NCBI GenBank assembly: GCA_001931875.2
Contig: MSJH02000383.1
Location: 1-38,045, forward strand
DNA from: Byssochlamys sp. IMV 00236
Lineage: Eukaryota; Ascomycota; Eurotiomycetes; Eurotiales; Thermoascaceae
Reading direction: 5' to 3'
DNA length: 38,045 nucleotides
A program made the position numbers and the translations under genes. Under the pieces are notes generated by a model, which was not told the origin of the DNA, made no database searches, and was given only the letters and a program-made list of their open reading frames with translations. Below are positions 11,222 to 23,398 of the stretch, piece by piece; position 1 is the first letter of the stretch; each line of letters starts with the position of its first letter.

Positions 11222-12404
11222 TTATAATGTCTTTGGCATTTCAAGAACATGCTCGGGCGCAACTTGCTTTACTTCATCATTATCATCTTCAAACTGTACT
11301 TTATAATTCTTTATATCCTTATTCTATTATATTGATCGTTATACGTTTGTCCTCTTATAATCACAAATATTCTTACCTTGCTCGGAGGTGAGATTACCAC
11401 GGCTCGGTAAAAGCAAGTTGTACTAGGATACAAAGCCAAGACTTCTTGATGAGCAGGTATTTCAGGTGCCATTTCAGCCTCTTTTGGCGTAGGAACAGGA
11501 ATGACATACTTGGGAGAGAGCATATAGTGTCTAGATTGATATAATTAACAACCTATTTTTACTACAAGAACTATAAATATAAATATAGTTTACTGTTTGC
11601 CACCATATTCATCTTGATCGACATCTTCCACTTGATACTTATTTCTGTCAGGATAATATTGTATGACTACAGCCAGGATCCATTCATCATTCTTGTCTGG
11701 TTGTTTAGCAGCAACCTAGAGAAGTAAATCGTTGTTATAGTAACCACAATAAACTAATAATTAAGGATTGTTTTACAGTTGTTCCTTTTGTGAAAATAGC
11801 ATGTGCACTTCCATTAAATCTATAAATAAAAAGATAAGTTGATATAAAAGGCAATCCATATCGAAGTGTATTACCTGGAATCTGCACCTTCCGTCTTTCG
11901 TTTTTTTCTTTTTTGATCTGATTAAGAAAAGAGAAATGAGATTAAATTGTTACTTTTGTGTAATGAGGGAAAGTCAAGAAGTGTAGTGATAATAAACCTT
12001 GTTCACTTGTATCTTTTAATGCAATCAAGACTGTTAACTTTTCAATGATATCCCGGACTAATCTTGTAAAGTGTTAAAAGCTTGCTTGTGTTAATATTCA
12101 ATCCGCAACTTACTTTGATTCATGATTGGACAGTTCAATACCTCGCTTATAACTTTCTTTTAACTTCTGATGAATTGCACTAGAAATTCCTTTTATATAA
12201 CAATTAAAAACAAGTGGCAGAATATCTTGATAAAGTAATACCTTTTTCAAGCGAATAATGGAATTTATTTATAGTATTTATAACAACCTCTTCATCCTTT
12301 TGAAGTCCTTCTAATTTTGCTAAAGAGTAGCATATCTGTTTCCACAGGTTAACCTCTTCATTCATGTCTTCATGTAAACGAGATGAACGTGATTTACGGT
12401 CCAT
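11222..12404 (-). CDS. SGF29: SAGA-associated factor Sgf29, tandem Tudor
   Basis: Sgf29 is the histone-reading subunit of the SAGA/ADA coactivator; its tandem Tudor binds H3K4me2/3 and helps Gcn5 acetylation. Eight exons on the minus strand: 12242..12404, 12114..12189, 11998..12062, 11875..11917, 11777..11819, 11594..11715, 11377..11530, 11222..11308. They give 250 residues, with all phases agreeing. The N-terminal half is helical and charged. A basic linker (KRKKRK) precedes the first Tudor (VAAKQPDKNDEWILAVVIQY...YQVEDVDQDEYGGK). The second Tudor has the family signature ALYPSTTCFYRAVVI, then YKVQFEDDNDE and the terminal PEHVLEMP. Two exons are only 43 nt. It is divergent from CotH across 371 bp. 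Confidence 0.92.
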
Positions 12405-12775
12405 GGTTGAAAAGAAGAGTAAATTTTTCAATTCAAATTCCGACTAGTGTACCAGGAAAAAAAAGAGTTTATTGTTTAAGCAAATTAGGAAAATCATTGG
12501 TACAGCAAACTGTACAAGTTTTTCCCGATCACACACATAAATCCTTTCCTCTCCATTTCACTCCCCCCATTGTCTCTCCTTTAAGGTTGATATGGTAACA
12601 CATCGTTTAACTCCCCCAATCTCCTTTTTATGTAACCATACTCCTATTATTAGTAAACAGCTTGTTCTCCGCACAATGAACGTGTTTATTTAAACAGGGC
12701 AATCCGCTTTACTCTTTCTTTTCTTTCCATCCCTTTTTTCTTTTTCCTTCCTTTCTCTCTTTCTTTTTTTTTGTT
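12405..12775. promoter_or_regulatory. divergent promoter region, Sgf29 / CotH
   Basis: A 371-bp spacer with a long CT-rich pyrimidine tract (about 12709-12771) directly before the CotH start codon, as often seen upstream of strongly expressed fungal genes. No gene seen. Confidence 0.45.
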
Positions 12776-14699
12776 ATGAAATTATCACTTGCTATTATAT
12801 CTAGTGCATTATTAGTAGCAGTACATGCTGCCAACATTCAATTTAATGTCATTGCTCCCAGCGCAACTGATGTAAAAGTATCAGTCAATGGTCAACAAGT
12901 TGCCTTGAAAGCATCTAATCCAAGCGTACCTTATTTCACTGGTACTGCTGAAACAGGATCAGCTACTACTTACAAGGTACACACACATAACATGATAAAG
13001 AATGACGTTAGATTGACAAATTGTTATATTTTAGTACGTCGTAGGTGGAACAGAAGAAAGTTTTGATCGTTCATTGAAAGGAATTACCAACTCAACATAT
13101 AATGATTTTATCAATCGCCCTGTCACTTACGCAAATCTTCCTCAATTACCTTGGCCAATTGAGAACAATGTAAGCTAAATTTAGCTTTTTTTTTTTTCTC
13201 AGCTGATTTTCTCTTTTTGGTAGCCTCAATGGACTCGTAAAGGACCAAAGCCTGAAATTTTCGATGACAACTATATTCCCACCGTATTCTTCCAAGGCGA
13301 TGATACTCAAGTAACCAATTTGGTCAAGAATGTTCCTGCTGACAGAGTATCGGGCACCTTGACCTTCATTGGCGCCAACTATGTTCACACTTTCCAAAAC
13401 GTATCATTTGGTATTCACGGTGCTGGCAAGAAGCACAACAATGCCAAACAATCATGGAACTGGCGATTGTCTGGATCTGACTCTATGGGCAACCGTAACT
13501 TCTTCAAGCTTCGTCATATGGAAGAAGATCCTACTCAACTCCGTGAACGTCTTTATGCTGACGTCTTGCATGCCATGGGTACCTATGCCAACGAAGCAAC
13601 CATGGTTCGTTTGTTCATCAACGGACAAGGCTTTGGTACTTTCAACATGTTGGATGATATCACCGACTTTTCCTTCATCAATGCCATGTTCTACGCTGGT
13701 AAGCCTCCAGCCACGCTCGGACCTTTGTTTGATGGTGCCTCTGGTGCTGACTTCCAATACCATCCTGGCAATCTCGATGGCTATGCTTCTTGGGTTGCCA
13801 ACAAGAACAACCCCAACGGTGAAGCCTACGAAGCACTCGACCCTCTCTGCAAGGCCTGGAACGAAACCAACTATTCAGACAACAATGCCATTGCCAATTT
13901 TGAAAAGATGTTTGATGTCGACCACTTCCTTCGCTTTATGGTCATGGAATACTTGGCCGGTCACTGGGATGGCTACTGGATGGGTCAAACCAACGACGGT
14001 GCTTACCGTGACCCTACCGATAACAACAAGTGGTACTTTATCGATCAAGACTTTGATGGTACCTTTGGTGTCAATTTGGCTGTCCCTGAAGGCAACAACT
14101 TCATCTCTGTCTCATACAAAGAATTCCCCAACCGTTACCCTGCCGCTGTTATGATCAACGGCCTCTTGAAGAACCCTGATAAGCAAGCTCTCTTTGAGAA
14201 ATACTTGAAGGATACCGTCAGTGTCTTGTTTAACAATGTTACCTTGACCAACCGTGTCTTGGCTCTTCACGATTTCCTCTTACCTGATCTTCAATGGGAT
14301 CGCTCGATCGTCCAACAATCTCCCGGTATCAACTTTGGCTGGACTTTTGATCAAGTAACTCAAAACTTATGGCAAGGCGTCTCTGCTCCCAATGCTAATG
14401 GAGGTGGTGCTGCCTGGGGTTTGGTTGAATGGATCGCCGCTCGATCTCAAGCCATGGCCAAGGAATTCAATATCTCAATCACCACAACACCCGTTGGTCC
14501 TCCTACCAACTCTTCTACCACCAGCCCAGCCACTGGCAATAACAACAACACTACTTCAAGCAGTAAGCCTATTTCTAGCAGCAACTCGTCTACTACCAAC
14601 AAGGATGCCTCTGCTCAAAGTGCCTCAAGTGCTACCCGTCCTGCTGCGTCGGTCGCTTTTGTTGCTATCTCCGCCTTGGCTGCAGCTGTTGTATTCTAA
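12776..14699 (+). CDS. CotH: CotH-family secreted, probably GPI-anchored surface protein
   Basis: CotH proteins carry an atypical secreted kinase fold; in Mucorales some are cell-surface proteins that bind host receptors during invasion. Exons 12776..12976, 13035..13169 and 13224..14699 give 603 residues, close to Rhizopus CotH2/CotH3. Residues 1-18 are a signal peptide (hydrophobic, cut after an A-H-A type site). The CotH domain contains FGIHGAGKKHNNAKQSWNW, the FKLRHMEEDPTQLRERLYADVL segment, and near 365-380 the motif MGQTNDGAYRDPTDNN, reported as characteristic of invasion-associated CotH proteins. It is followed by the acidic IDQDFDGTFG near 385-394. The tail is Ser/Thr/Asn-rich and ends in a hydrophobic segment, as expected for a GPI anchor. 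The gene is intact. Which paralogue it is, and whether it acts in invasion, cannot be told from sequence. Confidence 0.93.
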
Positions 14700-15409
14700 A
14701 TTTACTATAATAATAATTTGAAAACTTTTTTTTGCTATTTTGAAAATATATCAACTACCTCACGCGATCTCGCACATATCTCACGCACAATCACACTACC
14801 TCACGCTTACTACTTTATATATCCTTGATTCTATTTTTATAAAAAATAATGTGTAATAATAGTAAACAATCTACTTTTTTTTTGTTGTTCTTTTTATTCT
14901 CAGGGCGGTGTGTCAATCTCTTAATTACCCTATCAGATTTGCAACACAACAAGAATCATTGGTTGCGTTACAGATATAAGAACTATTCTATACAAAAGGG
15001 AACAATTTAATTTTTGTCTCTCTCTCTGTTTTCATATTTATACGTAAAAACACTAATATAAGATCGACCTCTGTTACTGCATTGTCTTCTCTCTTTTTTC
15101 TACAGCAAAAAAAAAAAAAAACAAGTTAAAGAAACGGACATAGAAAGAAGTGATCTATTTCTTAAAGAGGAATAGCTGCATCAAAACTATTTGCTATCAT
15201 TGGTCCTCTATAAAAAGTGATCTTGTTTCCCATGAAACGGAAAATAAGAGAGGTGATCGACACGCGCCCGTCCGCGCATATTTTTCCCTCTCTGTCTCTC
15301 CCGAAATGGATCATTTTGTCAATAACAACTTTGCAGAAAAGATAGAATGTTACTCAATGGCACGAGATTGTTGAACTAAAAATTACACAAAATATATGTA
15401 TTTATATTG
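14700..15409. other. tail-to-tail spacer with CTCACGC repeats
   Basis: A 710-bp spacer between the 3' ends of CotH and the NECAP-like gene. Between about 14753 and 14810 the motif CTCACGC occurs three times, twice as ACTACCTCACGC. An A run lies at 15106-15121. A 74-codon frame at 15150-15374 has no family features, so I do not call it. Confidence 0.4.
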
Positions 15410-16320
15410 TTAAAAAAAGGGTCTCTGTTGTTGTTGTTGTTGTTGTTGTTGCTTTACTTGAGAAGCAGAAGGAGGAGGAGGCAATAAAGGAACAATGCCA
15501 TCATTGTTATTTGTGGCAGGACGAGGCTTTGATCTTTTGACGCCTAGATTACCGATGGTAATATTGATCGTCTGACCTTCCTTTAGTCCGTAATCCTTTT
15601 TGGGTGTTGTATCCACTGTTCGTTCAGCCGCTTCTTTTTCAGCCCTTAATTGCCTAATAGAAAATAGAATAAATATTGATTTCAGAAAAAGACATCATAA
15701 CACTTACTTTACAAAATCTTGTAACGTCACGTTGAAATCAAAGGCATCTGATCTTTCTTGGAAACCCATGCCGATAAAGGCATGTCGACCTATTTTTATA
15801 TATAAGCCTTTACCCCTCCTTTTTTGTCCCCCTCCTTTTTAATAAAAACCTTCATTTTCAATCTTGAGAACAAAGTAACGACTAGAGTCTAATACAGCTT
15901 CAACAGAATTTGAATGGATCTCATAGGGGCACATGGCAAATAGTTCACCTTTAATAAATAATTAAAATAGTTGTCCCCCTTTTTTCTTAAAAGTCATTAC
16001 CACTACTGCTGTCTTCTAACCTAATCTCACACTTTCTACCTTTACTCACAACTCTCAATCGACCCTTCCATAAAAATGACGTAGCCAAATCTCCCCATTC
16101 GGCAGCTCTAAATTGGATATCAGTATTTCCCTCTTTTCTTTTTGTTTTCTTATTACCTATATCCTCTTGCTGCTGTTCTTGGAGGAATCTTGTAAACTAA
16201 CCATGTGACTCATTTAACATTTTCTATTTCTTTCTCTTTTTTTTTGGTTAAAATATTTTTCTACTTGTTACCAAAACATTCACGAATGATCAACAAGACA
16301 CTTTCATATTCTTCCTCCAT
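15410..16320 (-). CDS. NECAP-like clathrin-adaptor accessory protein
   Basis: NECAPs bind the AP-2/AP-1 adaptor and help clathrin-coat formation in endocytosis. Six exons on the minus strand: 16272..16320, 16157..16196, 16001..16107, 15850..15948, 15708..15789, 15410..15653. They give 206 residues. The PHear-like NECAP domain (about 1-150) shows [29 protein letters not shown], the LFAMCPYE segment, [19 protein letters not shown] and the strongly conserved [13 protein letters not shown]. The tail has [11 protein letters not shown], a proline stretch and a run of nine Gln before RPFF; animal NECAPs end in WxxF motifs, here replaced by RPFF. Together with End3 it makes two endocytosis genes in this window, not adjacent. 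Confidence 0.9.
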
Positions 16321-16377
16321 TTTATATAATTGTGTGCAGAATAAATAAAGAAAGAGAGAAAAATAAAAATAGGAGTT

Positions 16378-17061
<684 letters not shown>

Positions 17062-17248
17062 TCGTTTATAAAAATTAAAAATAGAAAGAAAAAAGAAAAA
17101 ACGAGAAAAAAAAGCCCTGACAAAATAAAATAAACCTATGACAGTAGGATGTTTTCAAGTCTTTTTGTTTGTAACTGGATAAATTTATTAAAACGCCGCT
17201 GCGTAGCGTTGCCTTGATATGCACGAATAACAATAAGGATAGCAATGC

Positions 17249-18500
17249 TTATTCCCAATCACTGTCATCATCATCATCGTTGTTGTTGTTGCTGTTGTTA
17301 TCATTCTTTGATTTGATGGTTTCCTTCTTTTGTGTCTCAGTCTTGACCCATTCATCTTCTGTTGATTGCAGTTGTGGTGTGGACGAAGGATTGGATATTT
17401 GACTGAAATCTGTATCTTCTGAACTTCTCTTGACGTTATCCTTGATTGTCATCTCTTCATCATCTGAATCCCATTTGAAATCATTTTCGTCCTCTTCTTT
17501 CACGCTTTGCACAATTAACTGACGCTTTTGTTCATCTTGATCAATCTTCCATGCTTGGTAAAAGTAACGTTGCCAAAAGAGTGGGTAACTGACCTGCATA
17601 GGAACTATACAAAGATAAATATGTATGTTTGAAAAGAGAAGAGGTATACCTAATGTATTCATCATGTCCCTTAACTCAGGATTATCATTCAATAACTGTG
17701 CAATCTCTTCAGTGTACTCATCAATCTTGAATGTATCATTAAACGTCTTTAATACTTTAGTCTCCTCTTCATTCTCTGGATCCTTTAAGTAGGTATCTGG
17801 ATTGGCTTGCATCTTGGCTATTAACGTTTCTTTACGAGTTGCACTATAATAATATAAGTTCTCTCTATCTGTCTATGTCTATTATATAAATATTACTATA
17901 TACGACGATTGGCTTGTTGTTGTTGTTGTTGTTCTTGTTGTTCTTCTTCAGGTCCTATCACAGTAACCGTATTCTTCAAAGCGGAAATAACCTCGGTTCC
18001 AAATGTCTGAAGGTAATGTTCAGCGGACCGTGTACCTCTGGCAAGTCCTTCTTTGAGTTGCTTTAGATCCATATTCTCTGGTAAATGTACTGATTGAACC
18101 TGACTCGGTAACCGTTGCTCCAATGCCTTCATCAAACCGTCCTTCAGACTGGTGAAATTAACTGTGTTGATACTCGCCAGACTTTCTCGAATAAGTTCCA
18201 AGCTGTTATCTTCTTGTTCTTCTTCTTCACCATCTTCAGTAAGCACTTGGGCAAATTCTTGCAAGTCTCTTTTGGTTCCTTCAACAAATGCTTCACTCTA
18301 GAACGAATTTATATAAACTGGTTCAAAAAAGTCAACAAGAATACCTGTTTCTTAACAGTATCCACCAGACTAGACCATTTTTTACCCCATCCCATGTTAT
18401 GAAATGCTTTTAAAATCACGTCATTTTCTTCATTATTGTTATTAGAACCTGCTGTGTCTGCAGTAGTAGCAGCAGCAGCATATTGATACATGTCTTCCAT
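17249..18500 (-). CDS. BSD-domain protein, BSDC1/Dos2-like
   Basis: Four exons on the minus strand: 18345..18500, 17897..18297, 17650..17843, 17249..17604, giving 368 residues. The N-terminal part carries WGKKWSSLVDTVKKQ and an amphipathic helical region (about 33-130). A Glu/Gln-rich linker leads into the BSD domain (about 190-285), recognised by the YPLFWQRYFYQ motif with the paired aromatic residues typical of the family. The C-terminus is acidic, ending in Asn and Asp runs and DSDWE. BSD proteins of this architecture include human BSDC1 and yeast Dos2; their function is poorly known. The exon 2 donor was chosen as the GTAATA after CGTCGTATATA, because it is the only nearby GT that keeps the frame. 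Confidence 0.85.
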
Positions 18501-18575
18501 TATAGCACGTAATTAAATAAAAAAGAAAAAAAAAGAGAGCATATTTGTGACTTTATCAGATGCATTGCATTTATT

Positions 18576-20264
18576 TCAATTTTCTCTTGCAAAAGATCTT
18601 TGAACAGGTGCAAACTTTTGAATATCATTTGTCCATGTCAAGTCCTGTTCTACCTCTTCTTCGTCTTCTGTTTTGCTTTTATAAATAATAGCATCAACAG
18701 ACTTGATAGCAGCCAATGTCTCTGTCGTATATTCTTCTTTTACAAGTGGTTCAAATTTGAGTGCAGGTGCTAAAAAAATATATAAGCCCTTGTTCACTCA
18801 TATTTTTATAATATACCTTTTTTTGAGAGCTTTCCTCCCTTGATATCTCGATACTCTTCAAAACTAAATCCACTGTTAAACCTTTTAAGGACACTGATAT
18901 ACTCCTTTCTGTCTTTTGAATCTTTTGTCTGGATATAATTGTCCTTGTTTTGATGAAACCGCTTGATCAATCTTTCATCCACTGTATCATCCAGTCTGGA
19001 TTTCTTGATTGATTTATGAGAGATTTCCGGGGATGTGGGATGTCGACGTATACGCGACAAGATTGACTCTGATCCATCCGAAGCGTGCAAAAGAGGTCTA
19101 TGTTCTGTCCTGTTTTGTCTTTCTGAAGTTCTCTCTTCCGCATCGTCATCTTGGTAAACCTCAAACTTTGGGATTGGGGCAATAGGTTGAACTGGGCTAG
19201 ACTGTAGCAAGGTAGCACCTGCAAATTTTTCCTTGACTAACTCATTCTCGATGCGTTGAGAGCGACTAAAGAGTGGTATATGGGCTGAATGACGATGTGA
19301 TGATGATGACGATGATGCTATGGGTTGACTACTACTATTATTATTACTACTATTATCGGTATATACTTGAAACGAACTTGAAGGCTGTTGTTGTTGTTGT
19401 TGTTGTTGAATGCTTTGGTTACCAAACGAGCTACTTGCTTGTTGCTGTGGTTGAATATTCGAAAAGATGTTTGAAGGCATAGACACTCTCGATCGACCAT
19501 CGAACTTTTCTCCAAGCATTGTACGTTGTCCTGTTGCTCTTAATGATTCCATTTGTAATCTTGCTTCCTGTCTGTGTCGCCTTAATATTCCTTGCTCCCG
19601 TCTAGCTTCCATTCTTTGTTTAAATATGTCATAGTTCTTTTCTAATCGTCTCAAAGGTGCTGCTGATTGTTGTATACCACGTTTATAAACCTCTTCTGCT
19701 TCATCATATCTATGAGAAAAAGAATGAGTTATAAGGATAGGAAAACCTTGTGCCATTATGTATGTGTTACTTTTACTTTTGAATTCCCTCAAGATAATTA
19801 GCATATTCTTCATAGAACAAGGCTAGTGATTGTCCAATATCCTTCTTTACGAGATAGACATATATATCACGTGGCTCCTTTACGAGGTTGGCATATTCTA
19901 TCCACAATTTCAGATATCGAGGATCGTTTTTGTATCTGACATCATCTACAAATTGTGGTGTCGCGTCTTTAAGCAAATTAAGTAGTCGCGTGTCGTTATA
20001 AGGATACATTTCAGTAGTCCATGTGTAGTATTCAACATAGACATTTAAAGGATCATCCAAGTCATCCATATTGTCTAGTCTGTTTTTGAATTCGACATGT
20101 TTTAATTCCATCACTTCGTCTCGTTCTCTCTCTTCTATAACAAGTGCTGCAGCGTGTCGTCCTTGTCGACGAGGCTTGATATTTTCTTTTGAGCTATCAA
20201 TTATAGCAGCTTCAGGAATGGAAGCAATCAATCTTTGTCTATCTTCTTCTGTTAGTTCAGTCAT
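18576..20264 (-). CDS. MAD3: spindle assembly checkpoint protein Mad3 (BubR1-type, no kinase)
   Basis: Mad3 is part of the mitotic checkpoint complex that holds Cdc20/APC until chromosomes are attached. Three exons on the minus strand: 19777..20264, 18817..19709, 18576..18769, giving 524 residues. A KEN box at residues 26-28 lies in the usual helix-loop-helix before the Bub1/Mad3 TPR domain. That domain (about 45-200) shows DPLNVYVEYYTWT, DPRYLKLWIEYA, FYEEYAN and DEAEEVYKRGI. A long Gln/Ser/Asn-rich linker with a run of eight Gln follows. The conserved FSFEEYRD block occurs near 450. There is no kinase domain, so this is Mad3 rather than Bub1. The last exon is acidic and Trp-containing (TWTND). 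No second KEN box was obvious. Confidence 0.9.
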
Positions 20265-20400
20265 TGTTAATCAAAGAGAAAGAAAAAAAAAAAGCTAAAT
20301 TGTGACGCTTTAGACTGCGCCCCGGCCATGTAAAAATTTATGGCACACAAACACAAACAGAGCTTATTATGCATTCAATAAAAAAAAAAGAGCTTTTATT

Positions 20401-21111
20401 TTATTTAGACATCTGCATGCATTCATGGTTAGTTTTCTTTTTCTTTTTTCCTTTAAGCGTCTACATACCATCATCTTGACAAATTCTTCATAATTAATTT
20501 GTCCATCACCATCAACATCAGCCTCACGAATCATTTCATCCACTTCTTCTTCAGTCAACTTTTCACCCAAAGATGTCATCACATGGCGTAGTTCTGCTGC
20601 AGAAATGTAACCATTACCATCCTTATCAAACACCTTGAAAGCCTCCTGAATCTCTTCCTGAGAATCTGTATCTTTCATTTTTCTATACTTGTCTTTAGCA
20701 AAGAAAACGCCCTTTTTTATAGTTTATGTTACCTTGCCAACATGGCTAAAAACTCACTGAAATCAATGTGACCATTTCCATCACTATCGATTTCATTGAT
20801 CTATCATCTCATCAGTCTTTGTATTCATTAGATGTTTTTTCTAATATAATACCATGTCCTGAAGCTCGGCTTCTGTAGGATTCAAATTTAAAGAGCGCAT
20901 AACTACACCAAGTTCCTTTGTCGTGATAGCTCCGTCACCGTCTTTGTCGAATAATTTGAAAGCTTCACGGAACTCTGCGATTTGTTCTTCTGTAAGTTGA
21001 TCGGCCTGATGGATTGTTATTGAATGTTCTTCTCTCTCTCTTTTGTTTCTTTTTTCTTTTTCTCTCTCTCTCTTTTTTTTTTTATTTCTATTAACTTTTG
21101 TTACTTACCAT
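20401..21111 (-). CDS. CMD1: calmodulin
   Basis: Calmodulin is the universal Ca2+ sensor that activates kinases, calcineurin and myosins. Five exons on the minus strand: 21109..21111, 20853..21005, 20733..20800, 20469..20682, 20401..20412, giving exactly 149 residues. The start codon alone forms exon 1 (ATG, then GTAAGT). The last exon encodes only Met-Ser-Lys and stop, restoring the classical KMMMSK end. All four EF-hands have full ligand sets: [36 protein letters not shown] and [12 protein letters not shown]. The linker [13 protein letters not shown] is also canonical; it is restored only by using the TATAG acceptor before 20682. It diverges from SPOUT1 with only 170 bp between start codons. 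Confidence 0.98.
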
Positions 21112-21281
21112 TTTCAAGAACGAAATAAACAAAAAAGGGGAAAAAAAGAAAAAGAAATAGAGCTATAAAAAAATTACGAGATGCGTCACACAAAACACTT
21201 GTCTACAGCTTATGTAAACTGGGAATCAAAATCTATACCCTTCAAAATTTTTTTTCTTTTTTCGTTCTTTCTTTCTTACTA

Positions 21282-22531
21282 ATGCCTGAATCAGTAAAGA
21301 CCCTCTCTTTTCTTCTCTTTTCTCTGCTTATGTGAATATTGTAACTAATTCTATTTGTAGAGAAAGAGACGTGCATTTGAAAACAAAGAACTTTCTGGTC
21401 CCGATTATGGTAAAGAGAGACCTGTCAAGAAGCAAGACATCAAAAAGACGACCATATCAGAAAAGCCCAGAAAGTATACAGTGACAGTAGCTATTCCTGG
21501 CAGCATCATTGACCTCGCTCCAACCCTAGAACTCAAGACAATTCTGGCTGGACAAGTAAGAAGGATAAAAAGTGAGAGTATCATCATTGACTTTAATAGC
21601 TTGCGAGAACCTTTGCATTATTCTGTGTGGATGAAGTTGTGATCTATCAAGATAAAGTCGTGCACCCCTCAGCCAAAGTAAATCCGAATTTATTCTTGGC
21701 AAGAATACTACAATATATGGAAACACCTCCTTATTTGCGAAAGGCACTTGTACCCATTAGTTCCGATTTGAAGTTTGTGGGTTTACTGCCGCCCTTAGAC
21801 GTCCCACATCACCCATCTCGGGAAGACATGACGCTCTATCGAGAGGGTGTGACACTAGACAAGGCAGATGATGAATCTACACTGGTAGATGTCGGCCTTT
21901 TCAGACGAGCTCGTATCGATCGACCTGTTCAGCCTAATGTTCGCGTCACAGTCGAACTGAGTCAAGTTGTGGCAGCAGCAGACACCAAAAAGGGACAAAA
22001 GCCGATCCAGGCCAAGGTGGTGAGTCCAAAGACACCGAGAGAGAAGAGTGGGATCTATTGGGGATATCAGATCCGTGTGGCATCATCATTTTCTAAAGTG
22101 ATGGCTGAGGCGCCCTGTAAGTACGATCTGTCGATAGGTGTGAGTGATCAAGGAGGAGACAATCTCTTTCATTCGTCTACAGTTAAGAATAAATTCAAAC
22201 CCTTTGAGTAAGTTGGATTGGAAAGGATGATCAAAAGACATTAATTCACTTGTTTATTAGGCATATACTCATTGCCTTTGGTACACCCAATGGCGGATTA
22301 GAAGAAGCTATTGAGGCAGATGAGGATCTAAAAGAGGGAGGCGAGAATGCGCATGGATTATTTGACCTGTTTATACAGTCTGCAACAAGCGGCACACGTT
22401 CTGTACGACTAGAGGTATATAATATCATAAGCATATATCTCACAACATAAACTAAAATATTCATATAGGAATCAATCATGATGGTCATGTCCACATTAAA
22501 ACCCACCATAACGAATAAAGGCAAATCATAA
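21282..22531 (+). CDS. SPOUT1-type putative RNA methyltransferase
   Basis: Members of this SPOUT-fold (DUF171, C9orf114) family are thought to methylate RNA using S-adenosylmethionine; human SPOUT1/CENP-32 also affects spindles. Five exons, 21282..21293, 21361..21555, 21600..22207, 22261..22414 and 22469..22531, give 343 residues. A basic N-terminal stretch (RKRRAFEN, PVKK) suggests nuclear location. VAIPGSIIDLAPTLELKT starts the domain. LARTFALFCVDEVVIY, then YMETPPYLRKALVPI with the LPPLDVPHH segment, are family signatures. YWGYQIRVA and LIAFGTPNGGLEEA, the knot region likely to bind the cofactor, follow. Exon 1 codes for only four residues. Confidence 0.9.
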
Positions 22532-22629
22532 CTTTCTTTTTTTGGACACTGTGACCATTTAGTTTTGTTGTGACTTTTAACGTCTTTTTTTCCTCCCAGG
22601 GCCTCTTTCTTTTTTTTTAACTATTTATC

Positions 22630-23325
22630 ATGTTGAGAGCAACGACCGCCAAGACTGTCAAACTTCCTTTATGGAAATTCTCTGCTCAGTGCTATAGCAC
22701 ACCTAGCCTTGCCGAGCGTCTTGCAGGAGCAGGTCGTGGTCAAATATTAGATAACAGTGATCCCTTTGCTGGCTTTTTGACACCCAAAAAGAACAACAAC
22801 AACAACAACAACAAGAACAAGAACGGAATGATGGGCAATAGAAATAGAAATGATAATAGAAGAAGAAACCAGAAAGCACCTGTTGAAGGACAATTTGCAG
22901 ATGCAGAAGAAGAATCCGGCAATAAGCCAACTATTAAAAAAGAAATGAAAGACAAGAGACCTTTAAGAAAGACAAAAGACAGGAAACCTATGCGTTCTGG
23001 TGTCAAACATGAAGCCGTTCGTACTCGTCGTGCTACGTCATTTATTGACAAAGATATCGATTGGACAGCTCTTTCGATTGAAGATGTGTCGACATCAGAA
23101 CAACAGCAACCACAAGAGCAAGAGCAAGAGCAAGTGGTGGCTGTCGATGAAAAGGAATATCAGCCTTACCTTTCAGTTGGTTCAGACATTCAATGGTCCA
23201 AAATAATCAAAGGTGATGTCATGAGCACTCTTGTTGGAAGCAATGCCACACTCGATCTTCAGCAAAAGGCTTTGTTCTTATCTACTGTAGCCAATGCCAC
23301 TTCAGGTCAACCATTAAGAAAGTAA
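22630..23325 (+). CDS. unrecognised protein, probably mitochondrial
   Basis: A single-exon frame of 231 residues starting 98 bp after the SPOUT1 stop. The first 25 residues (MLRATTAKTVKLPLWKFSAQ) are basic, hydroxylated and amphipathic with no acidic residue, as in mitochondrial targeting sequences. SLAERLAG...ILDNSDPFAGFLTPK follows, then a run of seven Asn and a very basic Arg/Asn/Lys region (about 60-140). The C-terminal half is ordered-looking: DIDWTALSIEDV, YQPYLSVGSDIQWSKIIKGDV and LDLQQKALFLSTVANATS. I do not recognise the family. The next gene is a mitochondrial-type ribosome-assembly GTPase, which makes a mitoribosome role possible but unproven. Confidence 0.8.
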   Translation: MLRATTAKTVKLPLWKFSAQCYSTPSLAERLAGAGRGQILDNSDPFAGFLTPKKNNNNNNNKNKNGMMGNRNRNDNRRRNQKAPVEGQFADAEEESGNKPTIKKEMKDKRPLRKTKDRKPMRSGVKHEAVRTRRATSFIDKDIDWTALSIEDVSTSEQQQPQEQEQEQVVAVDEKEYQPYLSVGSDIQWSKIIKGDVMSTLVGSNATLDLQQKALFLSTVANATSGQPLRK

Positions 23326-23398
23326 TTTATAGAGAAAAATAAACAAAAAAAATTAAAATCTCTCCCTTTTTCTTTTTTTTTTCTTTTTTTTTTTTGCA

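Noticed and set aside
15150..15374. 74-codon plus-strand frame in the spacer after CotH
   Set aside because: It has no recognisable motif or splice context; length is within chance expectation.
21405..21747. Minus-strand frames overlapping SPOUT1
   Set aside because: They are shadows of SPOUT1 exons 2 and 3, whose family motifs and splice phases are consistent on the plus strand.
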